Shown here piece after piece: positions 57,222 to 64,000 of a stretch of 64,000 nucleotides of DNA. The notes under the pieces were generated by a model that ran no database searches, was not told the origin of the DNA, and was given only the letters and a program-made list of their open reading frames with translations. A program made the position numbers and the translations under genes. The first letter of the stretch is position 1. Every line of letters begins with the position of its first letter. The DNA comes from Marinimicrobium sp. C6131 (GTDB lineage: Bacteria > Pseudomonadota > Gammaproteobacteria > Pseudomonadales > Cellvibrionaceae), in NCBI RefSeq assembly GCF_026153455.1, contig NZ_CP110629.1, positions 2,356,001 through 2,420,000 on the forward strand. Direction: 5' to 3'.

Positions 57222-58133
57222 ATGCCCTCATCCCTACCCCTGGTCTATCACCCAGCTTACAGCTTCCCCTTCCCGGAGCGGCACCGGTTTCCGATGGCGA
57301 AGTTTGGTTTGTTGGCCGAGCACCTGCGCGGCATCGGTCTGCTGCGCCCGGAGAACAGCTTTCGGCCCGGGCCCTGCAAACCTCTGTGGTTGCAGCAGAC
57401 CCATTGCCCGGGTTACCTGCAGCGCTTTATCTCCCAGACCCAATCCCCCCAGGAGCTCAGGCAGATGAACCTGCCCTGGAGCGAGGGGCTGGTCAAACGT
57501 ACCCTGATTGCACCTTCGGGCACGGTGTTGGCTGCGCAGTTGGCGCTTCACAGCGGCGTGGCCTGCCACCTGGCCGGCGGCACCCACCACGCACACTATG
57601 ACTACGCCTCGGGCTTCTGCATTCTGAACGATCTGGCGATAGCCGCAAAGGTGCTGATTCGCCAGAGCGGTGTCGGGCGGGTGCTGATTTTTGACTGCGA
57701 TGTCCATCAGGGGGACGGCACCGCCGCGCTGCTGGCGGATGAGCCCAACGCCTTTACCTGTTCGCTGCACTGCGACAACAATTTTCCGTTCGACAAGCAG
57801 CGCAGCGACCTTGATGTGCCGCTGCCCGATGGCATGGGGGATGAGGACTATCTGCGCGCGGTGATGGGTACCCTTGAACAGGTACTAGCGGATTTTCAGC
57901 CGGATATCGTCCTCTATGATGCGGGGGTGGATGTGTACCAAGGCGACCCGCTCGGGCGGCTGAATGTCTCCGAAGCGGGCATTCGTGAGCGGGACCGGCG
58001 GGTGTTGAGTGAATTGCTCAAACGGCATATCCCGGTGGCGACGGTGATTGGGGGCGGATACGATGATGACCGACATGCGTTAGCCCGCCGACACGCGATT
58101 GTGGTAGAGGAGGCGGCGAAACTGCGGGGGTAA
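57222..58133 (+). CDS. Histone deacetylase-family (acetoin utilisation-like) deacylase
   Basis: This 303-residue protein has the arginase/deacetylase fold signature GGTHHAHYDYASGFCILND, with zinc ligands in FDCDVHQGDGT and DAGVDVYQGDPLG. The C-terminal ATVIGGGYDDD is typical of the short bacterial class IV-like group. It probably removes acetyl groups from small molecules or proteins; the substrate is unknown. It is a single gene; a later in-frame Met (residue 25) is an alternative start. Confidence 0.85.
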   Translation: MPSSLPLVYHPAYSFPFPERHRFPMAKFGLLAEHLRGIGLLRPENSFRPGPCKPLWLQQTHCPGYLQRFISQTQSPQELRQMNLPWSEGLVKRTLIAPSGTVLAAQLALHSGVACHLAGGTHHAHYDYASGFCILNDLAIAAKVLIRQSGVGRVLIFDCDVHQGDGTAALLADEPNAFTCSLHCDNNFPFDKQRSDLDVPLPDGMGDEDYLRAVMGTLEQVLADFQPDIVLYDAGVDVYQGDPLGRLNVSEAGIRERDRRVLSELLKRHIPVATVIGGGYDDDRHALARRHAIVVEEAAKLRG

Positions 58134-58136
58134 CTG

Positions 58137-58270
58137 GGGTTGCGGCGGATGCGGGAACCTGTGGTAACGGCGGATGCGCCTTCGGCTTATCCGCCCTACG
58201 GATAGTACGGCAGTCGGCGTAGGACGGATCGGTCCGACGTTTCGGAGCGAAGCGCATCCGCCGTTACCCA
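58137..58270. repeat. REP/BIME-like palindrome cluster
   Basis: The cluster holds a partial unit, a full unit (TAACGGCGGATGCGCC-TTC-GGC...CCGCCCTACG) and an inverted unit (CGTAGGACGGATCGG...CGCATCCGCCGTTACC). It relates to the repeats at 14031 and 50148 and lies between the deacylase and pectinesterase genes. Confidence 0.7.
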
Positions 58271-58344
58271 ACTATGCAAAACACCAATGGTTTACAATAA
58301 TACGTCAAACCAAAAAACAATGAACTGAGAGAGAACCATCAACC

Positions 58345-59310
58345 ATGAAGATCAGATACCGTATCGTTGTATTTTTTCTGCTAGCACTGATGGCGACCCT
58401 GCCTGTGCAGGCGGACATCGTCTATGAAATGACCGTCGCCCAGGACGGCAGTGGTGATTACGAAACCATTCAGGCCGCCATCGATAACACCAAGGCCTTT
58501 CCCGACAAACGCATCACCATCCACATCAAGAACGGTACCTACCGGGAGAAAGTCCGTGTATACGAGTGGAACCCGATGGTGTCCCTGATTGGCGAGGACG
58601 CGGACAAGACCATCATCACCTGGAACGATCATTTCAAGCAGATCGACAAGGGCCGCAATAGCACCTTCCATACCGCCACCCTGCAGGTGGATGGCGATGA
58701 CTTCCACGGTGAAAACCTGACCATTGAAAATACTGCCGGCCCGGTGGGCCAGGCGGTCGCGCTGGCGGTGAATGCCAACCGGGTGAGTTTTTACAACAGC
58801 CGCTTTACAGGCCACCAGGACACGGTTTACCTGACCGGGGAAGGCAAGCGGCAGTACTTCCGGAACTGTCATATCGAGGGCACCACCGATTTCATTTTCG
58901 GTCGCGCCACGGCGGTGTTTGACCAGTGCCGGATTCACTCGAAAAGTGATTCTTACATCACCGCGGCCTCGACACCGGAGGGCATTCCCCACGGTTTTGT
59001 TTTTCTCAATGCAACGCTCACCGCCGACGACGGTGTGGATGAGGTTTATCTCGGGCGCCCCTGGCGGGACTTTGCCCGCACGGTGTTTCTCAACACCGAC
59101 ATGGGGTCGCACATCAAGCCGGAGGGTTGGCACAACTGGTCCAGGCCGGAGGCGGAACACACCGTGTTTTACGGCGAGTACAACAGCCGGGGGCCGGGTG
59201 CACAGCCCCACAAGCGGGTGAAGTGGCAAAACACCTTGAGCGACGAGCAGGCGAGTGATTACACACTGGAGCGCATTCTCGGCGGGGACGGCTGGTTCCG
59301 CAAGCGATAG
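58345..59310 (+). CDS. Secreted pectinesterase (carbohydrate esterase family 8)
   Basis: This 321-residue protein has a signal peptide (IVVFFLLALMATLPVQA) and the parallel beta-helix fold of pectin methylesterase. Family motifs are VAQDGSGDYETIQAAID, GHQDTVYLTGEGKRQYF with the first catalytic Asp, GTTDFIFGRATAVFDQC with the second Asp, and LGRPWRDFARTVF. It removes methyl esters from pectin. No pectate lyase or transporter is adjacent, so the rest of any pectin pathway would lie elsewhere. Confidence 0.93.
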   Translation: MKIRYRIVVFFLLALMATLPVQADIVYEMTVAQDGSGDYETIQAAIDNTKAFPDKRITIHIKNGTYREKVRVYEWNPMVSLIGEDADKTIITWNDHFKQIDKGRNSTFHTATLQVDGDDFHGENLTIENTAGPVGQAVALAVNANRVSFYNSRFTGHQDTVYLTGEGKRQYFRNCHIEGTTDFIFGRATAVFDQCRIHSKSDSYITAASTPEGIPHGFVFLNATLTADDGVDEVYLGRPWRDFARTVFLNTDMGSHIKPEGWHNWSRPEAEHTVFYGEYNSRGPGAQPHKRVKWQNTLSDEQASDYTLERILGGDGWFRKR

Positions 59311-59318
59311 GCTCGCGC

Positions 59319-60242
59319 TCAAGCGTTGGAAAGCACCGCGTGGCCGCGCCGCTGTGGCCCCCATAAGCAGGCCAACAGCAGAATGAGGCCGGCCACCGTG
59401 GCGATCATGCCCGCAGCGCTCAACGACATGTCCAGCCCCAGCCAGATCAACCCGGAACCCGCCAGCCAATAACCCGAGACGGCGGAGACCAGGGCAAAAA
59501 GCTGGCTCCAGGCGATCTGCGCGCCCAGGTGATTGGTCACCAGACGCGCGGCCGCTGCCGGGCAGATGAACATGGCAATCACAATGATCGAACCCACTGC
59601 CTCAAAGGCCGCGATGGCCGCCACCGCCACCATGGTGACCAGCAGGAGATCAATCAACGCTGGACGGGCACGGATACTGGCCGCAAACTCCGAGTCAAAA
59701 CTGCCCAGGATCAGATGACGCCGGAATACCAGCACAAAAACCAGCACCAGCAACGCCACCATAGCGACCCGAGCCAGCTGCGGTGGCAATGTGACCAATG
59801 CCGTCGGGTCAATCAGGGACGCGAGTCCAACCCCTTCAAACCAGATCAGACTTTCGAGGTTTCCATACAGCGCATGCTGCACATCGATATGCACACCACT
59901 GGCCTGGCTCACTTCCAGTAACAGTACACCGAGTGCGAACAGGCTGGTGAAGGTGACCCCCATCGCCGCACTGATTTCCACCCGCCCCAACCGGCGAATG
60001 GCTTCGATCATGACCACCGTCACCAACGCCGACACACCGGCACCCAGCATCATGGCGGCGGAGGCAATGGTCCCGGTCAACAGAAAGCTGGCCACAATAC
60101 CGGGCAGGGCCACGTGACTGATCGCATCACTGATCAGACTCTGGCGACGGAGCACCAGGAAATTCCCCAACAGGGCACAGGTCAGACTGATCAGGATTGC
60201 CACGGTCATTGGAACCAGGCTGAACATCATAAAGTCGTTCAT
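59319..60242 (-). CDS. Metal ABC transporter permease (second permease)
   Basis: This 307-residue ABC-3-type permease has about eight membrane segments. Visible family stretches are LVLRRQSLISDAISHVALPGIV and FEAVGSIIVIAMFICPAAAARLVTN. It overlaps the other permease gene by 4 bp. The two form the channel of a Mn/Zn importer of the Sit/Tro/Mnt type. Confidence 0.9.
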   Translation of the reverse strand: MNDFMMFSLVPMTVAILISLTCALLGNFLVLRRQSLISDAISHVALPGIVASFLLTGTIASAAMMLGAGVSALVTVVMIEAIRRLGRVEISAAMGVTFTSLFALGVLLLEVSQASGVHIDVQHALYGNLESLIWFEGVGLASLIDPTALVTLPPQLARVAMVALLVLVFVLVFRRHLILGSFDSEFAASIRARPALIDLLLVTMVAVAAIAAFEAVGSIIVIAMFICPAAAARLVTNHLGAQIAWSQLFALVSAVSGYWLAGSGLIWLGLDMSLSAAGMIATVAGLILLLACLWGPQRRGHAVLSNA

Positions 60243-61450
60243 GCCGGTTCTCCCTTGGGTGGCAGGCGTTGCTCCAGGTCATTAATGGCATCCGGCGGAA
60301 GTACCCTGGCAATCGGCTCCAGCCCCGCATGTTCGCGATGCAATGCATCACCGGGATAAAGTCGCCGGTACAACGCCCACAAGCGTTCCTCGTGTTCCGC
60401 ATCGCGCGCGGCGGCCCGTCCCTGGGGCGTGGCCGCACCGTCGCGCCGGATATACCCTGCGCGGCGCAATAGCTTCAGCGTCAGACCATCGAAAATCGGT
60501 TCATTGTGCGACATGGACAACAGCCCCTGGCGCAGATGCACGCGGTGGCGGAACCGTTGATGGGCCAACAGGCTGGCAAAGACACCCCGCCTGGGCGCGG
60601 CCAGAAACGACACCAGGAAAATCGCGAAAGCGGAAAGAACAATCAGCGAACCCGTTGGGAGACTCTCACGAGCGCTCGACAGAGTGACCCCCAAATACGC
60701 CGACAGAGCGCCCAGCAAGGCAGCCAGGGCCACCATTCTCGACGGGCGATGGGTCCAGAAGCGGGCCGTCACTGGCGGCGTGATGGTAAGCGCCACGATC
60801 AGAATCAGCCCCGTGACCTTGAGACCAATGACCACCACCGCCATCAGCAACAACAACAGCAACAGGTCAACGCGCCAGGTATTAATGCCCTGGGTCTGCG
60901 CAAAGTCTGCGTCAAAACAAACCAGCAGAAACTCCCGGCGCAACACAAAAATGGCCGCCAGTAACACCAATGCACAGACCGCAATCAACTTCGCTTCCAC
61001 GGCCAACATGCCCGCGGTTGACCCGACCAGGTATCCGGTCAGGCCCGACTGACCGGTGACGTTCATGGACTGGATGACAGTGACCAAGACCACACCAAAC
61101 GCAAAAAACGTGGACAGGACCGCGCCAATCGCGGCGTCTTCGCCCAATCGTGTGCGTGTTCCTATCCACTGCACCAGCCACAATCCCAGTGCGGCGCTCA
61201 ATGCGGCTCCCAACAACAATCCGGGCAGCCAGCGCCCGTCTCCCTGAACGACACCAATCAGGACAAACGCCAATGCCAACCCCGGCAGGGTGGCATGGGT
61301 AATGGCATCGCTGACCAGGGAGCGTTTGCGCAGCAGAACGAACGCACCGATCATGCCCGCTCCCGCTCCCAACAGCATGGCCCCCAACGTCACCAGGGTG
61401 GTGTTGTAGCCAGCCGAGAAGGCCAGCGCCAACCACCAGTCTTCGATCAT
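60239..61450 (-). CDS. Metal ABC transporter permease with C-terminal DtxR-like extension
   Basis: This is a 403-residue protein. Residues ~1-290 form an ABC-3 permease (VLLRKRSLVSDAITHATLPGL, GLILIVALTITPPVTARFW). The last ~110 residues are soluble and resemble a winged helix plus the dimerisation region of DtxR/MntR-type regulators (LTLKLLRRAGYIRRDG, TPQGRAAARDAEHEERLWALY, EHAGLEPIARVLPPDAINDLEQRL). Such fusions occur in Mn/Fe importers; the extension could sense metal. Confidence 0.88.
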   Translation of the reverse strand: MIEDWWLALAFSAGYNTTLVTLGAMLLGAGAGMIGAFVLLRKRSLVSDAITHATLPGLALAFVLIGVVQGDGRWLPGLLLGAALSAALGLWLVQWIGTRTRLGEDAAIGAVLSTFFAFGVVLVTVIQSMNVTGQSGLTGYLVGSTAGMLAVEAKLIAVCALVLLAAIFVLRREFLLVCFDADFAQTQGINTWRVDLLLLLLLMAVVVIGLKVTGLILIVALTITPPVTARFWTHRPSRMVALAALLGALSAYLGVTLSSARESLPTGSLIVLSAFAIFLVSFLAAPRRGVFASLLAHQRFRHRVHLRQGLLSMSHNEPIFDGLTLKLLRRAGYIRRDGAATPQGRAAARDAEHEERLWALYRRLYPGDALHREHAGLEPIARVLPPDAINDLEQRLPPKGEPA

Positions 61451-62253
61451 TATTTTTCCTCCGGGGCAGCTTGAGGCGCCGGCACCAAGCGTTCCAGTTG
61501 GACCGGATTGAGGCGGCCACCGTAGGTCGCCTGCAAATTATCGGCGGTGAATACCTGATCGACCGGACCCGCCGCCACCCGCCTCACATTGAGCAACAAC
61601 ACCTCATCGAAATAGTCGCGCACGGTGGACAGGTCGTGGTGGACGCACAAGAGGGTTTTACCCTCTTCGCGCAATTGTTTGAGCACCTCGACAATGGCGC
61701 GCTCAGTGGCCGCATCGACACCGGCGAAAGGTTCATCGAGAATGGTCAGGGTCGCCTGCTGGACCAAGGCCCGCGCCAGAAACACCCGCTGCTGTTGGCC
61801 GCCGGAAAGTTCGCCGATCTGTCGATCCGCAAAAGCTTCCATCCCCACCCGGGTAAGACTTTCCAAAGCCTGTTCGGTATGCCGACGACGGGTCAGTTGC
61901 CACCAGCGCAGCTGGCGGAACAGCCCCATGGTGACCACGTCGAGGACCGTGGCGGGGAAGTCCCAGTCGACGCTGTTGCGTTGTGGCACATAGGCAATAT
62001 GTTCGGTCATCTGCTCCAGCGGGCGGCCGAGCACCCGCACATCACCCGTCAGACGACGAGTGATGCCCAGCGCGGCCTTGAGCAGGGTCGACTTGCCGGC
62101 ACCGTTGGGTCCCACAATCGCGGTCATACGACCGGGCTTGACCACCAGGTCCACAGAGTAGACCACGGGGCGGTGATCGTAACTGACCGTCAGCCCCTGA
62201 ATGGACAGTGGGCTGGCGGCGACCACTTCGCTGATCTTACCCTTGGCGTTCAT
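61450..62253 (-). CDS. Metal ABC transporter ATPase
   Basis: This 267-residue protein has Walker [11 protein letters not shown]-loop [13 protein letters not shown], signature [12 protein letters not shown], Walker [13 protein letters not shown] and the switch His in [11 protein letters not shown]. The NSVDWDFP stretch is typical of Mn/Zn-importer ATPases. It overlaps the permease gene by one base and the binding-protein gene by 4 bp. Confidence 0.92.
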   Translation of the reverse strand: MNAKGKISEVVAASPLSIQGLTVSYDHRPVVYSVDLVVKPGRMTAIVGPNGAGKSTLLKAALGITRRLTGDVRVLGRPLEQMTEHIAYVPQRNSVDWDFPATVLDVVTMGLFRQLRWWQLTRRRHTEQALESLTRVGMEAFADRQIGELSGGQQQRVFLARALVQQATLTILDEPFAGVDAATERAIVEVLKQLREEGKTLLCVHHDLSTVRDYFDEVLLLNVRRVAAGPVDQVFTADNLQATYGGRLNPVQLERLVPAPQAAPEEK

Positions 62254-63227
62254 TCAGTGGCCTCGGCATGTTGCAGTTTTCCCAGACGGCCACCCGGCGG
62301 AACCTCTCCTCCCAGAGCCTGGGCAATGACACTGACGTTGTGGTCGATCATTCCCAGCCAGGTGCCCTCATAGGTGCCGGAGGGCCCCATGGCATCGGAG
62401 TAAAGCTCACCGCCGATGCGCACCGAGTGGCCGCGCGCCGCAGCGCCCTCGATCAGCGCCCGGACATTGCGATCCGACACCGACGACTCGACAAAAATCG
62501 CCTCAATCTTTCGCTCCACCAACAGATCGACCAATGCTTCTATCCTGGACAATCCGGCCTCACTTTCCGTCGAGAACCCCTGAATTCCCAGTACCTCGAA
62601 TCCGAACGCGTCTCCGAAATAGCCGAACGCATCATGGGCGGTCACCAGTACCCGTTTACTCTCCGGCACGCTGTTCAGCACCCGACGCGCGTAGGCATCC
62701 AGCTTGTCCAGCTCGACCAGGTAGGAGTCCGCGCGCCGCTCAAAATGGGCCTTCTGCTCCGGGTGAAGCTCGACCAGTGCGTCTCGCACCGCCTCAACCA
62801 CATAGCGCCAGCGGCCCGGATCCATCCAGACATGGGGATCGGACTGATTTTGATAAGCTTCATCCGCCAGGCGCCGATGCTCGGGCACGCTTTCGGCCAC
62901 GGCATAGACCGGCCGACGCTTGGCCAGACGCTCCAGAAACTCCTCCAACTGGGCCTCCAGGTAGAGCCCATTCCAGAAGACCGCATCGGCCCGACTGAGC
63001 GCGGTAATATCCCGGCGGGTCTGGCGGTACAGATGAGGGTCCACTCCGGGGCCCATCAGGCCCTTCACCACAACCTCATCGCCTCCGATTTCACGCACCA
63101 CATCGGTCACCATGCCGGTGGTGGCCACCAGTTGCAGTCGGGACTCCGACGCAACGGAAAGCGTTCCGCCAAGCAGGCCGGTGCACAAGAGCACCGCAGA
63201 GAGGGCAACACGTTTGATCAGCCCCAC
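62250..63227 (-). CDS. Metal ABC transporter substrate-binding protein (MntA/TroA-like)
   Basis: This 325-residue cluster A-I metal-binding protein has a signal peptide ([22 protein letters not shown]). The mature part has [31 protein letters not shown] (metal His), [11 protein letters not shown] (metal His), [14 protein letters not shown] (His) and [12 protein letters not shown]. The lack of a long His-rich loop favours Mn (or Fe) over Zn, but this is not certain. I chose the GTG at 63227 because AGAGGAG lies 5 bp upstream; the longer frame to 63323 has no signal-like start. Confidence 0.88.
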   Translation of the reverse strand: MGLIKRVALSAVLLCTGLLGGTLSVASESRLQLVATTGMVTDVVREIGGDEVVVKGLMGPGVDPHLYRQTRRDITALSRADAVFWNGLYLEAQLEEFLERLAKRRPVYAVAESVPEHRRLADEAYQNQSDPHVWMDPGRWRYVVEAVRDALVELHPEQKAHFERRADSYLVELDKLDAYARRVLNSVPESKRVLVTAHDAFGYFGDAFGFEVLGIQGFSTESEAGLSRIEALVDLLVERKIEAIFVESSVSDRNVRALIEGAAARGHSVRIGGELYSDAMGPSGTYEGTWLGMIDHNVSVIAQALGGEVPPGGRLGKLQHAEATE

Positions 63228-63265
63228 AAAAACTCCTCTGATCGTCCAATTTGAGTCATACCGTA

Positions 63266-63280
63266 GTAACAGGCTATTAC
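63266..63280. promoter_or_regulatory. Candidate metal-regulator operator upstream of the importer
   Basis: GTAACAG-G-CTATTAC is an imperfect 7-bp inverted repeat about 40 bp before the binding-protein start. Just upstream on the minus strand an AT-rich stretch contains a -10-like TATGAT. MntR- or Zur-type control is possible; I cannot tell which. Confidence 0.3.
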
Positions 63281-63326
63281 GTTCACGGCTATTTGTTAAT
63301 TTATCATACTTTATAGACACCATAGT

Positions 63327-64000
63327 TCAGGCGCAGACAAAGCGCTCAATAATGTCCACCAGAGCACGCCGCTCCACCTCCGGGCGAAACAGGGGCGCGC
63401 GCGCCGTGACCTGCTCCCTGAGCCGGCGCCACCAAACCTCGTCTCGCTCAATGCGCAACAGGCACTCACGCAGGGCAGCCGAACTGCCCACCGGGTAGTA
63501 GCCAGCGTAGTCCTCGCCGAGCAGACCGCGGTTGCCCGCAATATCCGAGGCAACGATCGGCAGCCCGGCCACACAGGCCTCACTGACCACATTCGCACCC
63601 CCTTCCATGCGGGAACTGATCACCATGGCCCGAGCTCGGCCCATCCACTGCCTGACCCGCCAACGGGGCTGATCCCCCAGCCAGCGGTAACGCGGGTTCC
63701 GGTGCATTTCCTCCCGAGCCGCTTCGGCCCATTCCTCCGAGTGCGCGCCTCCCAACTGGATCACCCGCAACCGGGAGTCCAGCGGCAGATCCCGCACCGC
63801 TATCGCCGCCCGCAGGGAATCCTTTTCTTCCCGCAAATGACCTGCGACAAGAATATCGACGTTGCGACGCTTCGGCTGGACGCGCTGTGGCGGGAGTGGC
63901 TCAGCGGACTGATGCACCACATGCAGCTTCGGTCCATAGCGCTCGGGCAGATCCTCCTCCAGGCAGTCGTGCAGTCCAATCAGCGCGTCGGCCAGATCCA
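63327..64000 (-). CDS. senB: SenB-like selenosugar synthase (glycosyltransferase family, 5' end outside window)
   Basis: The frame is open from the stop at 63327 to the window edge, giving the C-terminal ~224 residues. It is a GT-B glycosyltransferase C-terminal half (VDILVAGHLREEKDSLRAA, PRYRWLGDQPRWRVRQWM) with the stretch SSRMEGGANVVSEACVAG and then ASDIAGNRGLLGEDYAGYYP. That combination is what I know from SenB (TIGR04348-type proteins), which makes a seleno-sugar from selenophosphate and a UDP-sugar. The identification is from recall of family sequence, not a search. It lies 99 bp upstream of the metal importer on the same strand. Confidence 0.75.
   Translation of the reverse strand, partial: DLADALIGLHDCLEEDLPERYGPKLHVVHQSAEPLPPQRVQPKRRNVDILVAGHLREEKDSLRAAIAVRDLPLDSRLRVIQLGGAHSEEWAEAAREEMHRNPRYRWLGDQPRWRVRQWMGRARAMVISSRMEGGANVVSEACVAGLPIVASDIAGNRGLLGEDYAGYYPVGSSAALRECLLRIERDEVWWRRLREQVTARAPLFRPEVERRALVDIIERFVCA

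Overview
The window is GC-rich chromosome from a gammaproteobacterium, most plausibly a marine or brackish, polysaccharide-using member of the Cellvibrionales type (Marinimicrobium/Gilvimarinus-like). That placement is inference: it rests on the conserved gene order nnrD-tsaE-amiB-mutL-miaA-hfq-hflX-hflK-hflC-DUF2065-hisZ, on a fatty acid cis/trans isomerase, on a secreted pectinesterase, and on many GC-rich intergenic palindromes. Nothing suggests a plasmid or prophage; the only mobile element recognised is one IS110-family element.

Layout. 1-11177 (minus) is the housekeeping run from nnrD to a truncated hisZ. queG, gnd, orn, rsgA, a tandem rhodanese, a RimK-like ATP-grasp protein and a DUF3859 protein fill 11257-18718. 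19242-27441 (minus) is a guanidine assimilation operon: guanidine-I riboswitch, ABC importer (binding protein, permease, ATPase), two carboxyguanidine deiminase-type subunits and a 1204-residue biotin-dependent carboxylase; no allophanate hydrolase is present. 27784-40725 holds small membrane or lipoproteins, a GNAT-nitrilase fusion, an MFS transporter, cti, an XRE regulator next to an EAL phosphodiesterase, mtfA, hemN behind a likely FNR/Anr promoter, and purEK. 40920-43027 encodes a stand-alone EgtB/OvoA-type C-S (or C-Se) bond-forming enzyme and a stand-alone OvoA-type methyltransferase. A heat-shock-type groESL copy follows, then the IS110 element lying between two REP palindromes, then an oxidoreductase-SelD fusion. 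51045-57062 is a periplasmic molybdenum hydroxylase (triheme cytochrome c, 2Fe-2S subunit, Tat-exported Mo subunit) with its maturation genes mocA-like and xdhC. The window ends with a deacetylase-like protein, a pectinesterase, a Mn/Zn ABC importer and the 3' part of a SenB-like selenosugar synthase.

Ways the genes may work together. (1) SelD (selenophosphate), SenB (selenosugar) and the EgtB/OvoA-like synthase plus methyltransferase could together make a selenium-containing histidine derivative (ovoselenol-type); the sulfur alternative is ovothiol. (2) The riboswitch, importer, carboxylase and deiminase subunits form a guanidine-responsive nitrogen pathway. (3) The Mo hydroxylase and its maturation genes form a second metabolic module.

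The most unusual non-coding signal is a family of five long hairpins (18810-18955, 19050-19202, 22964-23072, 55151-55262, 55354-55462). They share a conserved core (ACGCCGTAAA...CATCCCTG...GGCTCG) but each has its own arm sequence, and the arms remain self-complementary over 21-30 bp. The second is an 11-nt complementarity between the non-coding 3' region of the IS110 element and the target at its right junction, as expected for a bridge-RNA guide.
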